From: Anaerolineae bacterium
GTDB taxonomy: Bacteria > Chloroflexota > Anaerolineae > Aggregatilineales > UBA2796
Reading direction: 5' to 3'
DNA: 38,741 nucleotides
Assembly (NCBI GenBank): GCA_019637555.1
Contig: JAHBVK010000057.1
Location: 1-38,741, forward strand
The notes below the pieces were generated by a model. It had not been told where the DNA came from. It saw only the letters and a program-made list of their open reading frames with translations, and ran no database searches. A program made the translations under genes and the position numbers. Positions 1 through 7,453 of the stretch are shown here, in pieces; within the stretch, counting starts at the first letter, position 1; each line of letters starts with the position of its first letter.

Positions 1-1497
1 TGTGACGATCAAGCGCACGCGGCTGCTCGGATCGTTGACGGCATTGAGCAACATATTCAGGATGTGCAGCCGTTCGTCTTCGTTCTCCAGCAGCGTGAAC
101 ACTTCCTCGAACTGGTCGATCACCAGCAGCAGTTCACATTTGGGATCAATAGGCAGACAGCGATCCACGATCTTCAGCAGCGCCTTCGGATCAGTGCGTA
201 AGTCTTTCAGCGTCTCGGCATCAATCGGGTTGACGGCAATGCGCGTCAGTGCCGCTTCCAGTTCGTCTAGCGGGCGCGGACCGGGGATCATCTCGACCAC
301 GAACCAGCGATTCGAATTAGGCAGGATGTCGCGTCGCAGCGCTGGCAGCAAACCCGCCCGCACCACGCTCGACTTACCCGATCCGCTGGGACCGACAACG
401 GCGAGGAAGCGAGCGAAACTGTCTTGCTCCTTCAGCCGGTTGGCAAGCTGCTCGGTGAGCGCCTCGCGTCCGTAGAAATCGTCGGCATCGGTTTGTTGGA
501 ACGCGCGCAACCCCTTAAACGGATTGACCACCGTACCGCCGAGATCGATCTCTGCCGTACCTTCATCGAAGTCCGGCAAATCTAAGATGATCATGTCCAG
601 TTGCGAACTATCCAGCGGACCTGTTTTCCTGCCGATGCGCGTAGCTTCACGGAAGGCGCGCGCCAGCGCCAGCGCATCAGGATAACGCTCGGCGGGGTCT
701 TTGGCGGTTGCCTTCTGGATCAGCGCGTTGACGCCCAAAACGATGCGATCATTAGTGCCCGCCAATTCGACGGCTGGCAGTGCCTCGTTCAGTTGAAAGC
801 TGACGATCTCCGCAAAGGTGGACGAATTCGGCAGTGGTGCGCTGCCTGTCAGCATCTCGTAGATCATGATGCCCATCGCGTACAGGTCAGCTTGCGCCGA
901 AACTTGCGAACCGCGAATCTGCTCCGGCGAAAGGTAGGCGGGCGATCCGGTGACCGCTTCGCCTTCGATGGTTTCGCCAACACTCAAACTCTTGGCGATG
1001 CCGAAATCAGCGAGGTAAGCGTTGCCGTCCTCATCGAGTAGGATGTTATCGGGCTTCAGATCGCGGTGGACGACGCCGCTGCGGTGCGCCGCCGCCAGCG
1101 CCGAGCAAATCTGATCCACCAAGCGCGCCACCCGTTCGAGATCCCACGCGCCGCGGTTCAGCGACTCGCGCAGGCTGCCCCCGCGCAAGAAGCGCATCAC
1201 CAGATAGGCACCGCTAGGTTCGCGCCAGTAATCGTACAGCGGCACGATGTGGATGTGCTCCAGCTTCGCCACCAACTGCGCCTCGAACTCGAAGCGGCGG
1301 ATGAACTCCGGTTGGTTGGCGAATGCTGGTAGGATCACCTTGATCGCCACCTCGCGCCCGACCATCGGCTGATACGCCTTGTAGACCATGCCGAAGCTGC
1401 CCGCGCCCAATTCCTCGCGGATTTCGTAGCCCTTGATCGTCTGTCCGAGCAGCGATGTCGCCGTCGTTTCGTGCGTGGATGTTGTGTCGATTGCCAT
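1..1497 (-). CDS. Serine/threonine protein kinase fused to nSTAND-type NTPase (3' end outside window)
   Basis: The reading frame is open from the ATG at 1497 to the window edge (499 codons, no stop), so the gene is C-terminally truncated here. Residues ~24-290 form a Hanks-type kinase with every key element: glycine loop GAGSFGMVY (31-39), VAIK lysine K53, HRDLKPDN with catalytic D146, DFG at 164-166 and a SPEQ activation-segment end. After a linker, the motif NPFKGLRAFQ followed by a YGRE box opens an nSTAND1-type P-loop domain. It has Walker A GPSGSGKSS (K375) and Walker B LLLVIDQFEE (D461). Such proteins usually continue into WD40 or TPR repeats, probably beyond the edge. The start lies 2 bp after the transporter stop and has no clear ribosome binding site, so coupled translation is likely. 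Inferred role: cytosolic signalling kinase with an ATP-driven oligomerisation module. Confidence 0.93.
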   Translation of the reverse strand, partial: MAIDTTSTHETTATSLLGQTIKGYEIREELGAGSFGMVYKAYQPMVGREVAIKVILPAFANQPEFIRRFEFEAQLVAKLEHIHIVPLYDYWREPSGAYLVMRFLRGGSLRESLNRGAWDLERVARLVDQICSALAAAHRSGVVHRDLKPDNILLDEDGNAYLADFGIAKSLSVGETIEGEAVTGSPAYLSPEQIRGSQVSAQADLYAMGIMIYEMLTGSAPLPNSSTFAEIVSFQLNEALPAVELAGTNDRIVLGVNALIQKATAKDPAERYPDALALARAFREATRIGRKTGPLDSSQLDMIILDLPDFDEGTAEIDLGGTVVNPFKGLRAFQQTDADDFYGREALTEQLANRLKEQDSFARFLAVVGPSGSGKSSVVRAGLLPALRRDILPNSNRWFVVEMIPGPRPLDELEAALTRIAVNPIDAETLKDLRTDPKALLKIVDRCLPIDPKCELLLVIDQFEEVFTLLENEDERLHILNMLLNAVNDPSSRVRLIVT

Positions 1498-1499
1498 AA

Positions 1500-2843
1500 T
1501 TAAAAGTCCAACTTATCCAGAATGCTTGCACCACGTTGCCGACGCTTCAGCCGCCAGCTTAAGAGACTCTTGTCATATTGCGAACGCGCTTTAATCACGC
1601 AGAACACACCGATCACCGCCGCGACCAAGCCGATCAACAGATAGGCGGCAGCGTAGTTCGCGCCCAGCAGATAGGGTCCTAAGGTCACCACGATCAGCGC
1701 GAGGATGCAGCCGAGCACCGATCCCAGCCCGATCATGCCGTTGTCCATATACAGCGCTACCCGTCCGCGCCGTTCTTCGGGAACCATTGCCAGCAGCGAC
1801 TTCTGCGCCGATTCGTCTACGGTGTCGCGCGGCAGTCGGTTCAAGACCATGCCTAGCACGCCCGTGATGAAGCCCGGAAATGCCAGCATCGCCGCTAATC
1901 CGGTGGTCACCGCGACGGGCATGATCAGAAAGACGTTTTTGAGGGTCATCTTCTCGATCAGGCGGCTGGTCAGCACTGACTGGATCAGGAACGCCAGCAG
2001 TGCCACCCCCAAGCGGTAGGCACTGTAGAACTGTGCGAAGCCGACGCCATCGGGATACTGTTGGCTGGACACCACCATGAAGTGAAACTCGATGATGATG
2101 TGGCAGATGATCAGTGCGGCGATAGAGTAAGACAGGAAGCGGTACAGCGGTACATCCTTGATAAACTCCTGCGCTTCGTTGAGCCGCTTCTGCAGCGGTT
2201 CCACCTTCTGCACCGTCTGCCTGATCTTGACGCCGCGCAACCGCAGCCGCACGACCACGAAGGCGAGGACGTACAACAGTGCGATGAAGGTGGTCAGTTC
2301 CACGCTGGAGGATTGTAGTTGTTTGAGCAGCGCCGGAGAGACACCCGCGATGATAATGCCGATGATCTTGCCGATGAAGCCAATGCTGGCGAACAGCGGG
2401 AACAGCCGCTTCGCCTGCGCCATATCCACCGTGTCGTTTGCCAGCACCCAGAAGACCAGCGGGAAGAATAGCCACTGCTGATCCGAGACGATGTAGATTA
2501 ATGAGTAGGTGAGCCAGCCGGGGAAATTCGCCGCGAACATCAGGCGCAGCCCCAGATAGATACCCGCGAAGCCCAAACAGACGATGCCGATCAGCGTGAC
2601 GCGGTTGAAGCGATCCACGATCAGCGATTGGAATGCCGCCACCAGCGCGATCAGGGTGTAGTTAACGATCCACACCAGTAGAAGCTGGTTCGTGCCGACC
2701 TCACTGAGGAAGCCGCTGACCGCCACCACACCCGAAATCTGCTGCGCCATCGCATTGACCAGCAGTAGAAAACCCAGCGTCAGCGTCAGCCCGATCTCGG
2801 CGGGGTAAACACGCAGTAACCTCGTGACGAGGGCATCTTTCAT
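1500..2843 (-). CDS. MFS-like membrane transporter resembling ATP/ADP (NTT) translocases
   Basis: This is a very hydrophobic protein of 447 residues with about a dozen predicted membrane segments. The region FWVLANDTVDMAQAKRLFP, then a glycine-rich helix, resembles the signature of the NTT nucleotide-transporter branch of the MFS. A later box with VPEERRGRVALYMDNG fits the second half of that fold. The basic tail (RRQRGAS) should be cytoplasmic. I chose the ATG at 2843; a GTG at 2858 would add five residues, and neither has a strong Shine-Dalgarno site. The gene ends 2 bp before the kinase-nSTAND gene, so the two form one transcription unit. The substrate is not visible; bacterial NTT-like proteins outside intracellular parasites are mostly uncharacterised. 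The membrane-transporter fold is secure and the NTT assignment moderate. Confidence 0.75.
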   Translation of the reverse strand: MKDALVTRLLRVYPAEIGLTLTLGFLLLVNAMAQQISGVVAVSGFLSEVGTNQLLLVWIVNYTLIALVAAFQSLIVDRFNRVTLIGIVCLGFAGIYLGLRLMFAANFPGWLTYSLIYIVSDQQWLFFPLVFWVLANDTVDMAQAKRLFPLFASIGFIGKIIGIIIAGVSPALLKQLQSSSVELTTFIALLYVLAFVVVRLRLRGVKIRQTVQKVEPLQKRLNEAQEFIKDVPLYRFLSYSIAALIICHIIIEFHFMVVSSQQYPDGVGFAQFYSAYRLGVALLAFLIQSVLTSRLIEKMTLKNVFLIMPVAVTTGLAAMLAFPGFITGVLGMVLNRLPRDTVDESAQKSLLAMVPEERRGRVALYMDNGMIGLGSVLGCILALIVVTLGPYLLGANYAAAYLLIGLVAAVIGVFCVIKARSQYDKSLLSWRLKRRQRGASILDKLDF

Positions 2844-2980
2844 GACTGATTTATCCACTTGTAGTTACGACTGCCTCAATGTTGCGGACTCAGATGCAGT
2901 AAAAAGTCATCATACCGCGAGTGGCGAGTGGGTGAGATCACGGTGCTGTAGCAATTGGGGAGGATACAGTATGGCGTCGT

Positions 2981-3101
2981 GTAGGGGTGGGTTTCTAACC
3001 CACCCGCATATTGATGGCGTTACTTCCGTCCGCGTGCCGCCCACGCGCGGGCGACCAACGGGATCGAGCCGTCGGCGGCGGTTGGCAGCGTAGCGCGGAG
3101 G
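2981..3101 (-). pseudogene. Relic copy of the methyltransferase 3' end (121-bp direct repeat)
   Basis: This stretch aligns without gaps to 3176-3296, which covers the last ~26 codons and downstream palindrome of the methyltransferase gene; I count about 14 differences. Read on the minus strand it encodes LRATLPTAADGSI, then P-L-V instead of S-L-I, then ARAWAARGRK and a stop. Of nine differences inside the coding part, seven are synonymous and two change a residue. Homology ends abruptly just upstream of the LRAT codons. The bias towards silent changes suggests that the fragment derives from a once functional paralogue, later deleted, rather than a recent copy. Confidence 0.8.
2985..3005. repeat. 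Short palindrome, GGTT/AACC core
   Basis: Arms GGGTGGGTT and AACCCACCC (9 bp, perfect) flank a 3-base loop and are preceded by GTAG. The same unit recurs at 3180-3200. Confidence 0.75.
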
Positions 3102-3121
3102 GCAAAGGATGGTCTACTGTT

Positions 3122-3143
3122 GGGCAGGTTGGGAAACCTGCCC
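3122..3143. repeat. Short palindrome, GGTT/AACC core
   Basis: Arms GGGCAGGTT and AACCTGCCC (9 bp, perfect) enclose a 4-base loop and are followed by CTAC. It has the same architecture as the neighbouring palindromes but a different stem, with compensating changes in both arms. Confidence 0.75.
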
Positions 3144-3179
3144 CTACCAAACGGCTATTGACGATAAGGCGTCATGTAG

Positions 3180-3200
3180 GGGTGGGTTACTAACCCACCC
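3180..3200. repeat. Short palindrome, GGTT/AACC core, downstream of the methyltransferase
   Basis: Arms GGGTGGGTT and AACCCACCC surround a 3-base loop, preceded by GTAG at 3176. It lies 15 bp beyond the methyltransferase stop and could act as a transcript end or RNA stabiliser, though it has no T-tract. Confidence 0.75.
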
Positions 3201-3214
3201 GCATATTTGGTGCG

Positions 3215-4027
3215 TTACTTCCGTCCGCGTGCTGCCCATGCGCGGGCGATCAGCGAGATCGAGCCATCGGCAGCGGTTGGCAGGGTAGCACGGAGGCGAT
3301 CACGGAGAGCGATCCGCTGTGCTTCGGTCAGCGTTTGCAGATAGCTCGGTGCCGATCCTTGTGCGCCGAGGAAGGGCTGCCAGTAATCATCGAAGTCTTT
3401 GAAGTGGGTGGCAATATCTATCGGCGTGGTGCTGACTTCCGTGAGTCCAATGCTCTCAAATAAGCTGGTCAGCGCGTTGGGATGGCAGATCGGGAAGCGC
3501 GAACCTTCGTCTAAGCTGGAGTTAGCCGGATCAAGCGCGCTGGCGGCATCCCAGAAGTAGCGCATGAACTCCATCTTGTCGGCATAATCCCAGACGTAGA
3601 CAGCAACGATGCCATCCGCTGCCACGGCGCGCTTCATTTCACTGATGACGCGATCATGCTGCGGCACGAAGTTGAGCACCAGACCGGAGACGGCAACATC
3701 GAAGGTGTTGTCCTCGACGGGCAAGGATTGGGCGTCAGCGACCTCGAAGCGGACGCGAGCATCGCTCAGTTGCTGCCGCGCAAAGCCGACAAATCCCTCG
3801 GAGCGATCCACACCGATGACTTGCGCGGGTTGGCGGGTCTGTAGGATCGTCTGGCTAAGTGCGCCTGTGCCGCTGCCGACATCCAGCCAGCGTTTGCCCG
3901 CTGGTATGTCCAGCCATTCGAGGAACTGCCGCGCGATTTGCCGACTCCAGCGCCCCACATATGCCTCGTAAGGTGCGCCACTTGCCCAGCGATCCACTGG
4001 CTGCGATGAGGGAGTGTTCGTACTCAT
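3215..4027 (-). CDS. Class I SAM-dependent methyltransferase
   Basis: The protein has 270 residues with a Rossmann methyltransferase core. Motif I is WLDVGSGTGAL (about residues 48-58), followed by an acidic residue in IGVDRS, the motif II region FEVADAQSLPVEDNTFDVAVSG and a post-II helix. These features match the broad UbiE/Methyltransf_11 group; the substrate cannot be told from sequence. I chose the ATG at 4027 because AGGAG lies 7 bases upstream. A longer frame would start at a TTG at 4045 and include that ribosome binding site. The gene stands alone, followed by a palindrome and then by a relic copy of its own tail at 2981-3101. Confidence 0.9.
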   Translation of the reverse strand: MSTNTPSSQPVDRWASGAPYEAYVGRWSRQIARQFLEWLDIPAGKRWLDVGSGTGALSQTILQTRQPAQVIGVDRSEGFVGFARQQLSDARVRFEVADAQSLPVEDNTFDVAVSGLVLNFVPQHDRVISEMKRAVAADGIVAVYVWDYADKMEFMRYFWDAASALDPANSSLDEGSRFPICHPNALTSLFESIGLTEVSTTPIDIATHFKDFDDYWQPFLGAQGSAPSYLQTLTEAQRIALRDRLRATLPTAADGSISLIARAWAARGRK

Positions 4028-4404
4028 CACCGAACTCCTGATCAACCATCGTCGCCTCTCACTATAGGTGGATTTGAATTGCGGCGCGAATCGAGCAGTG
4101 AGTCCGCCTGCATTAACAGGCAGGTATCAGGCAAAACAGGGAAACCCGCTTGATTTCCGTTGGAAACTGGTTTGTAGTCGAAGCAGCAGGAGGCAGTCTA
4201 ACTGGTAGACTACAGCTTTCAATGGTTCTGTTGCGAGGATCAACTGTTTCCTAGCCATCATCCAACACTACCCTTACCTAAAACCTGTTACGGCTCCTGT
4301 TATTCCAGCTAATATCAGGCGCTGGAAACAGAGTTGGTGTGCTAATAGATTCCCCTCTCCTATTGTGTACCCGCAATGGAGAGGGGGTAGGGGTGAGGCT
4401 AAGG
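4028..4404. other. Intergenic region, no gene recognised
   Basis: No convincing coding frame or RNA gene is visible. TATAGT on the minus strand (4061-4066) is a possible -10 box for the methyltransferase gene. Small inverted repeats include GTCTA/TAGAC near 4200 and a large stem at 4352-4386 beside the HMG-CoA reductase stop. Confidence 0.5.
4352..4386. repeat. CCCCTCTCC/GGAGAGGGG inverted repeat
   Basis: Perfect 9-bp arms (4352-4360 and 4378-4386) enclose a 17-base loop. The same arms occur at 25304-25326 with a 5-base loop, and a relative occurs at 16215-16239, so this is a dispersed element. It sits 18 bp beyond the HMG-CoA reductase stop and may end that transcript. Confidence 0.7.
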
Positions 4405-5709
4405 CTACTTCAGCAGTTCCTTCGCCCGTTCCAGCCGGATGTTCCCCTCGGCGATCATCTGCTCAACGATCCGCATCACCTGATCGCCAGTCGCGCCAGC
4501 GGCGATGGCAAGCTGGCGGGCGTGTAAGCTCATGTGACCGCGCTGAATCCCTTCCGTCGCCAGCGCACGGATCGCAGCGAAGTTCTGCGCCAAGCCGACT
4601 GCCGCCAGTACACCAGCTAATTCCTGCGCGCTGGCGACGCCGAGTATCTTCATGGCGATCTTAGCGGCTGGATGCACGCGCGTCGCACCACCAACTGTCC
4701 CTACCGCAAGCGGAATCTCGATCTTGCCGCGCAGGTTACCCTGCTCATCCTGCCGCCATTCGGTCATGCTCGTGTATATTCCAGATCGGGCAGCGTAGGC
4801 ATGGGCGCCTGCTTCCAATGCCCGCCAATCGTTGCCCGTTGCGATGCACACCGCGTCGATGCCGTTCATCACGCCCTTGTTGTGCGTCGCCGCGCGGTAG
4901 GGATCAGTTTCCGCGAAGGCGCTTGCTTCCACGATTGCCTTGATCACCTCATCAGCGGAGAGCGAGTCGGTGGCGAGTTCCTTGGCGGGGATCACGCACG
5001 ATGCCCACGCTTTGCGCCGATCCGTCAGGTTGCTGAGGATGCGTAAATTGATCCGTCCGCCCGTTGCCTCCGCGATCAGTGGCGCGATCCGTTCGCAGGC
5101 GGTGTTGATCGCATTCGCACCCATCGCGTCGCGGCAGTCGTACAGCAGATGCACCACTAGCATCGCGCCAACGGGTGACTCGGTGAAGGGTCGTAGCTCG
5201 ATGCCGCGTGCGCCACCACCGCGCTTGACGATGCTAGAAGTTGGATCATTCGCTTCGTGCAGCAGCTTCTCACGGATGTCCCAGACGCGCCCAGCCGCCG
5301 CATAGACGTTATCGACATCCAGAACCTGAATCTGCCCGATCATCACCGGATCGTCTGTGCCAACCGTGAATCCGCCACCAGCACGCGCCAACTTGGCGGC
5401 AAAGCTGCACGCCGCCACCACACTTGGCTCCTCGATCACCATCGGGATCAAGTAATCGGTGTTGTTGATCAAGAAGTTGGTGGCGATGCCGAACGGCAGC
5501 GCGTAGATGCCCACCACGTTCTCGATCATCTGATCGGCTTGCGCGGCGGAAAGCCCGCTGACGCCAAGCAGTGCCGCTTGCTCCTGCGATTCCAGTCCCG
5601 CCCACTGCGCCAGCAGCGCCATCCGTTCGGGCAGCGACTTCTTGTAGAAGCCGGAGATCGCGGAACTACGGCGATTATTAAGGTTCGGGTTAGTGTTCAG
5701 TTGGGTCAT
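4405..5709 (-). CDS. mvaA: Hydroxymethylglutaryl-CoA reductase, class II
   Basis: The enzyme interconverts HMG-CoA and mevalonate, the committing step of the mevalonate route to isoprenoids. The length of 434 residues fits the soluble class II (bacterial) enzymes. Recognisable boxes in order are SAISGFYKKSLPER (16-29), ENVVGIYALPFGIATNFLIN (63-82), the PMVIEEPSVVAA box with the catalytic glutamate (E93/E94), DAMGANAINTACE (194-206), HNKG with K278, GNDWRA with D294, and GHMSLHAR with the catalytic histidine region near 392. All four catalytic positions are therefore present. The ATG at 5709 has no strong ribosome binding site. In bacteria with a full mevalonate pathway, class II enzymes can work in the biosynthetic direction; the degradative direction is the alternative. 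No other mevalonate gene is in the window. Confidence 0.95.
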   Translation of the reverse strand: MTQLNTNPNLNNRRSSAISGFYKKSLPERMALLAQWAGLESQEQAALLGVSGLSAAQADQMIENVVGIYALPFGIATNFLINNTDYLIPMVIEEPSVVAACSFAAKLARAGGGFTVGTDDPVMIGQIQVLDVDNVYAAAGRVWDIREKLLHEANDPTSSIVKRGGGARGIELRPFTESPVGAMLVVHLLYDCRDAMGANAINTACERIAPLIAEATGGRINLRILSNLTDRRKAWASCVIPAKELATDSLSADEVIKAIVEASAFAETDPYRAATHNKGVMNGIDAVCIATGNDWRALEAGAHAYAARSGIYTSMTEWRQDEQGNLRGKIEIPLAVGTVGGATRVHPAAKIAMKILGVASAQELAGVLAAVGLAQNFAAIRALATEGIQRGHMSLHARQLAIAAGATGDQVMRIVEQMIAEGNIRLERAKELLK

Positions 5710-5768
5710 CGTGATTTACAATTCGTGCTATGAAATCCGCCGATGATGTTAACGCGAAAGAGACTTCC

Positions 5769-6563
5769 ATGCCGAGCCAACTCAACCCTCCGAGCCATCT
5801 CAGCCGTTGGTTTGAGCGTAAACCGTTGATCCTCGGTCATCGCGGGGCAAGCCACGACGCGCCCGAAAACACCCTTGCCGCCTTTGAACTTGCCCGGCAG
5901 ATGGGCGCGGATGGCGTGGAACTGGACACCTCCTTATCGCGTGATGGCGTGCCCGTAGTGATCCACGACCTGACGCTGGATAAGACGACGGATGGTCACG
6001 GTGCGGTAGCCGAATACACCCTGCCGATGCTGAAGATGCTGGATGCAGGCAGTTCCTTTGATGCCAGTTTCGCGGGTGAGCGCATCCCCACGCTGGATGA
6101 GGCGATGGAAGCGATTGGCAAGGAGTTGTTCGTTAACATCGAATTGAAGTCGCGCAGTTGGTACACTGATGGCTTGGAGCTAGCCGCGCTCAAGGTGATC
6201 CGTCGTCACAACGCCGCGGATCGGGTGATCGTCTCGTCGTTCAATCCAATGACGCTGCGGCGCTTCCGGCGAATGGCGGAGGACATCGCCATCGGCTACT
6301 TATATTCTCCTGACGAGCCAGTCTATTTGCGCTATGGCTGGTTTATGGCAGGCGTGCAGCACGAGGCGAGGCATCCTTATCACGGGCTGGTCAACGAGGA
6401 ATTCATGGCGTGGGCGCGATCTCACCAGTATCGCGTCAACGTTTGGACGGTGGACGATCCGGCGCGGATCGCGGAACTGACGGCACTCGGCGTCGATGCG
6501 ATCATTACCAACCGCCCCGATGTAGCGCTGCAAGCTGTGGGTCGGACTGAAGTGGCACGATAA
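5769..6563 (+). CDS. Glycerophosphodiester phosphodiesterase, cytosolic type
   Basis: The enzyme hydrolyses glycerophosphodiesters from lipid turnover to glycerol 3-phosphate and an alcohol. The 264-residue protein is a GDPD TIM barrel: HRGAS (H24, R25), APENTLAAF, GVELD with metal ligands E51 and D53, VVIHD with H66, the LDKTTDG loop, and NIELK. The C-terminal VDAIITNRPD motif is typical. No signal peptide is seen, as in UgpQ-type enzymes. I chose the ATG at 5769, which has the purine run GAAAGAGA just upstream and leaves about 20 residues before the barrel. The frame could start at 5730, but then only 20 bp would separate it from the divergent HMG-CoA reductase start, too little for promoters. 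Confidence 0.93.
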   Translation: MPSQLNPPSHLSRWFERKPLILGHRGASHDAPENTLAAFELARQMGADGVELDTSLSRDGVPVVIHDLTLDKTTDGHGAVAEYTLPMLKMLDAGSSFDASFAGERIPTLDEAMEAIGKELFVNIELKSRSWYTDGLELAALKVIRRHNAADRVIVSSFNPMTLRRFRRMAEDIAIGYLYSPDEPVYLRYGWFMAGVQHEARHPYHGLVNEEFMAWARSHQYRVNVWTVDDPARIAELTALGVDAIITNRPDVALQAVGRTEVAR

Positions 6564-6566
6564 CCG

Positions 6567-6809
6567 CTACGATTTTTTGTGTTCCGACAAGTAGCGGCTG
6601 ATCATGTCGCTGAACTGATCCATATCAGCGGCGCGGCGTTGCAGCGTGACAATCGCTTTAGGATGCGACTCCACGAACTGCTCTGTGGCTAACACCGCCG
6701 CCATCTGCTTAACGCTTTTAGCGAAGCCATTGAGATAGAACTGCATCCACTTGATCACCTCTTCGGGCGCGAGATCAGGCGGGATCACCGGATCGGGAAG
6801 ATTGCTCAT
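6567..6809 (-). CDS. Small hypothetical protein
   Basis: An 80-residue, mostly helical, soluble protein with a proline-rich start (LPDPVIPPDLAPEE) and a charged C-terminus. I do not recognise the family. Its ATG lies 6 bp after the Uma2 gene stop on the same strand, so it is probably the last gene of the cysteine desulfurase-Uma2 unit. It faces the GDPD gene tail to tail with 3 bp between stops. Codon use resembles its neighbours, supporting a real gene. Confidence 0.65.
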   Translation of the reverse strand: MSNLPDPVIPPDLAPEEVIKWMQFYLNGFAKSVKQMAAVLATEQFVESHPKAIVTLQRRAADMDQFSDMISRYLSEHKKS

Positions 6810-6815
6810 TAGCCC

Positions 6816-7451
6816 TTACGCTCCAACCATTTCACGTACTGCTTGCATGATCTCGATCCCATTCGGCAGCTTCTCCAGCCACAATGTAGCTACATTTAGC
6901 ACAAAATCCGGTAACGCAGAGGTGCGGTAGTTCCCCTGCTCATCTGTTTTCTGCGGGATATACACACCCTGCTCGTTCAGCCGATAAAACCGCGTCTCAT
7001 CGCGCAGCGGATCGATGATCCAGTATTCGGAAACTTTGCCGCGCTCATATTCGCTGAACTTTTGCCCGTGATCAATATCAATGCTGCCGGGAGAGACGAT
7101 CTCGATGCAAATATCAGCGGGACCTTCAAGAAAAGTATCGTGTAATCGCTGAAAACTCGCGTTGCTGATGAACATCAGATCTGGTTCACGGGTAACGTTT
7201 ATGTCACTCAACTTGATTTGAAAGGGTTTACCTACGATCAGCCCAACATCACGAAAGCTGAAATAAGTCATGAACAGATAACGCAGATAACTCACCATCA
7301 GTTCATGACGAAGATGAATCGGTGACATCTTGATGGCTGTTCCTTTGACGTATTCGTAACCCTTATCCGCGTAGTGCTCGTGATATTCCTGCCAAGTCAG
7401 GTTAGGTATTTCTTTCGCCGCATCATTAACGAGAGTTTGTAGTGTCGCCAT
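6816..7451 (-). CDS. Uma2 family (DUF820) nuclease-like protein
   Basis: The protein has 211 residues with the restriction-endonuclease-like fold of the Uma2 family. Visible landmarks are the N-terminal WQEYHEH region, a TREPDLMFIS strand carrying the PD pair, and CIEIVSPGS with the E of the PD-(D/E)xK site, followed by KFSEYERGKVSEYWIIDP, the best-known family signature. Uma2 proteins are abundant in cyanobacteria and Chloroflexota and their function is unproven; nuclease activity is inferred from the fold. The gene starts 2 bp after the cysteine desulfurase stop and is followed 6 bp later by a small gene, so it is probably co-transcribed. No transposon ends flank it. Confidence 0.88.
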   Translation of the reverse strand: MATLQTLVNDAAKEIPNLTWQEYHEHYADKGYEYVKGTAIKMSPIHLRHELMVSYLRYLFMTYFSFRDVGLIVGKPFQIKLSDINVTREPDLMFISNASFQRLHDTFLEGPADICIEIVSPGSIDIDHGQKFSEYERGKVSEYWIIDPLRDETRFYRLNEQGVYIPQKTDEQGNYRTSALPDFVLNVATLWLEKLPNGIEIMQAVREMVGA

Positions 7452-7453
7452 GC

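Larger units (their letters stand above)
2844..3214. other. Intergenic region with palindromes and a relic gene tail
   Basis: No intact gene is visible. The stretch holds a diverged copy of the end of the next methyltransferase gene (2981-3101) and three short hairpins at 2985, 3122 and 3180. Open frames here on the plus strand are short and lack family resemblance. Confidence 0.7.

Noticed and set aside
2..475. Plus-strand open frame rich in serine and arginine
   Set aside because: It is opposite to the kinase-nSTAND gene, whose conserved motifs are continuous on the minus strand.
1214..1534. Small minus-strand frame with arginine-rich translation
   Set aside because: It is an alternative frame over the start of the kinase gene and the end of the transporter gene.
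4028..4351. Possible structured RNA
   Set aside because: Only small scattered inverted repeats; no conserved fold, promoter or terminator could be supported by eye.
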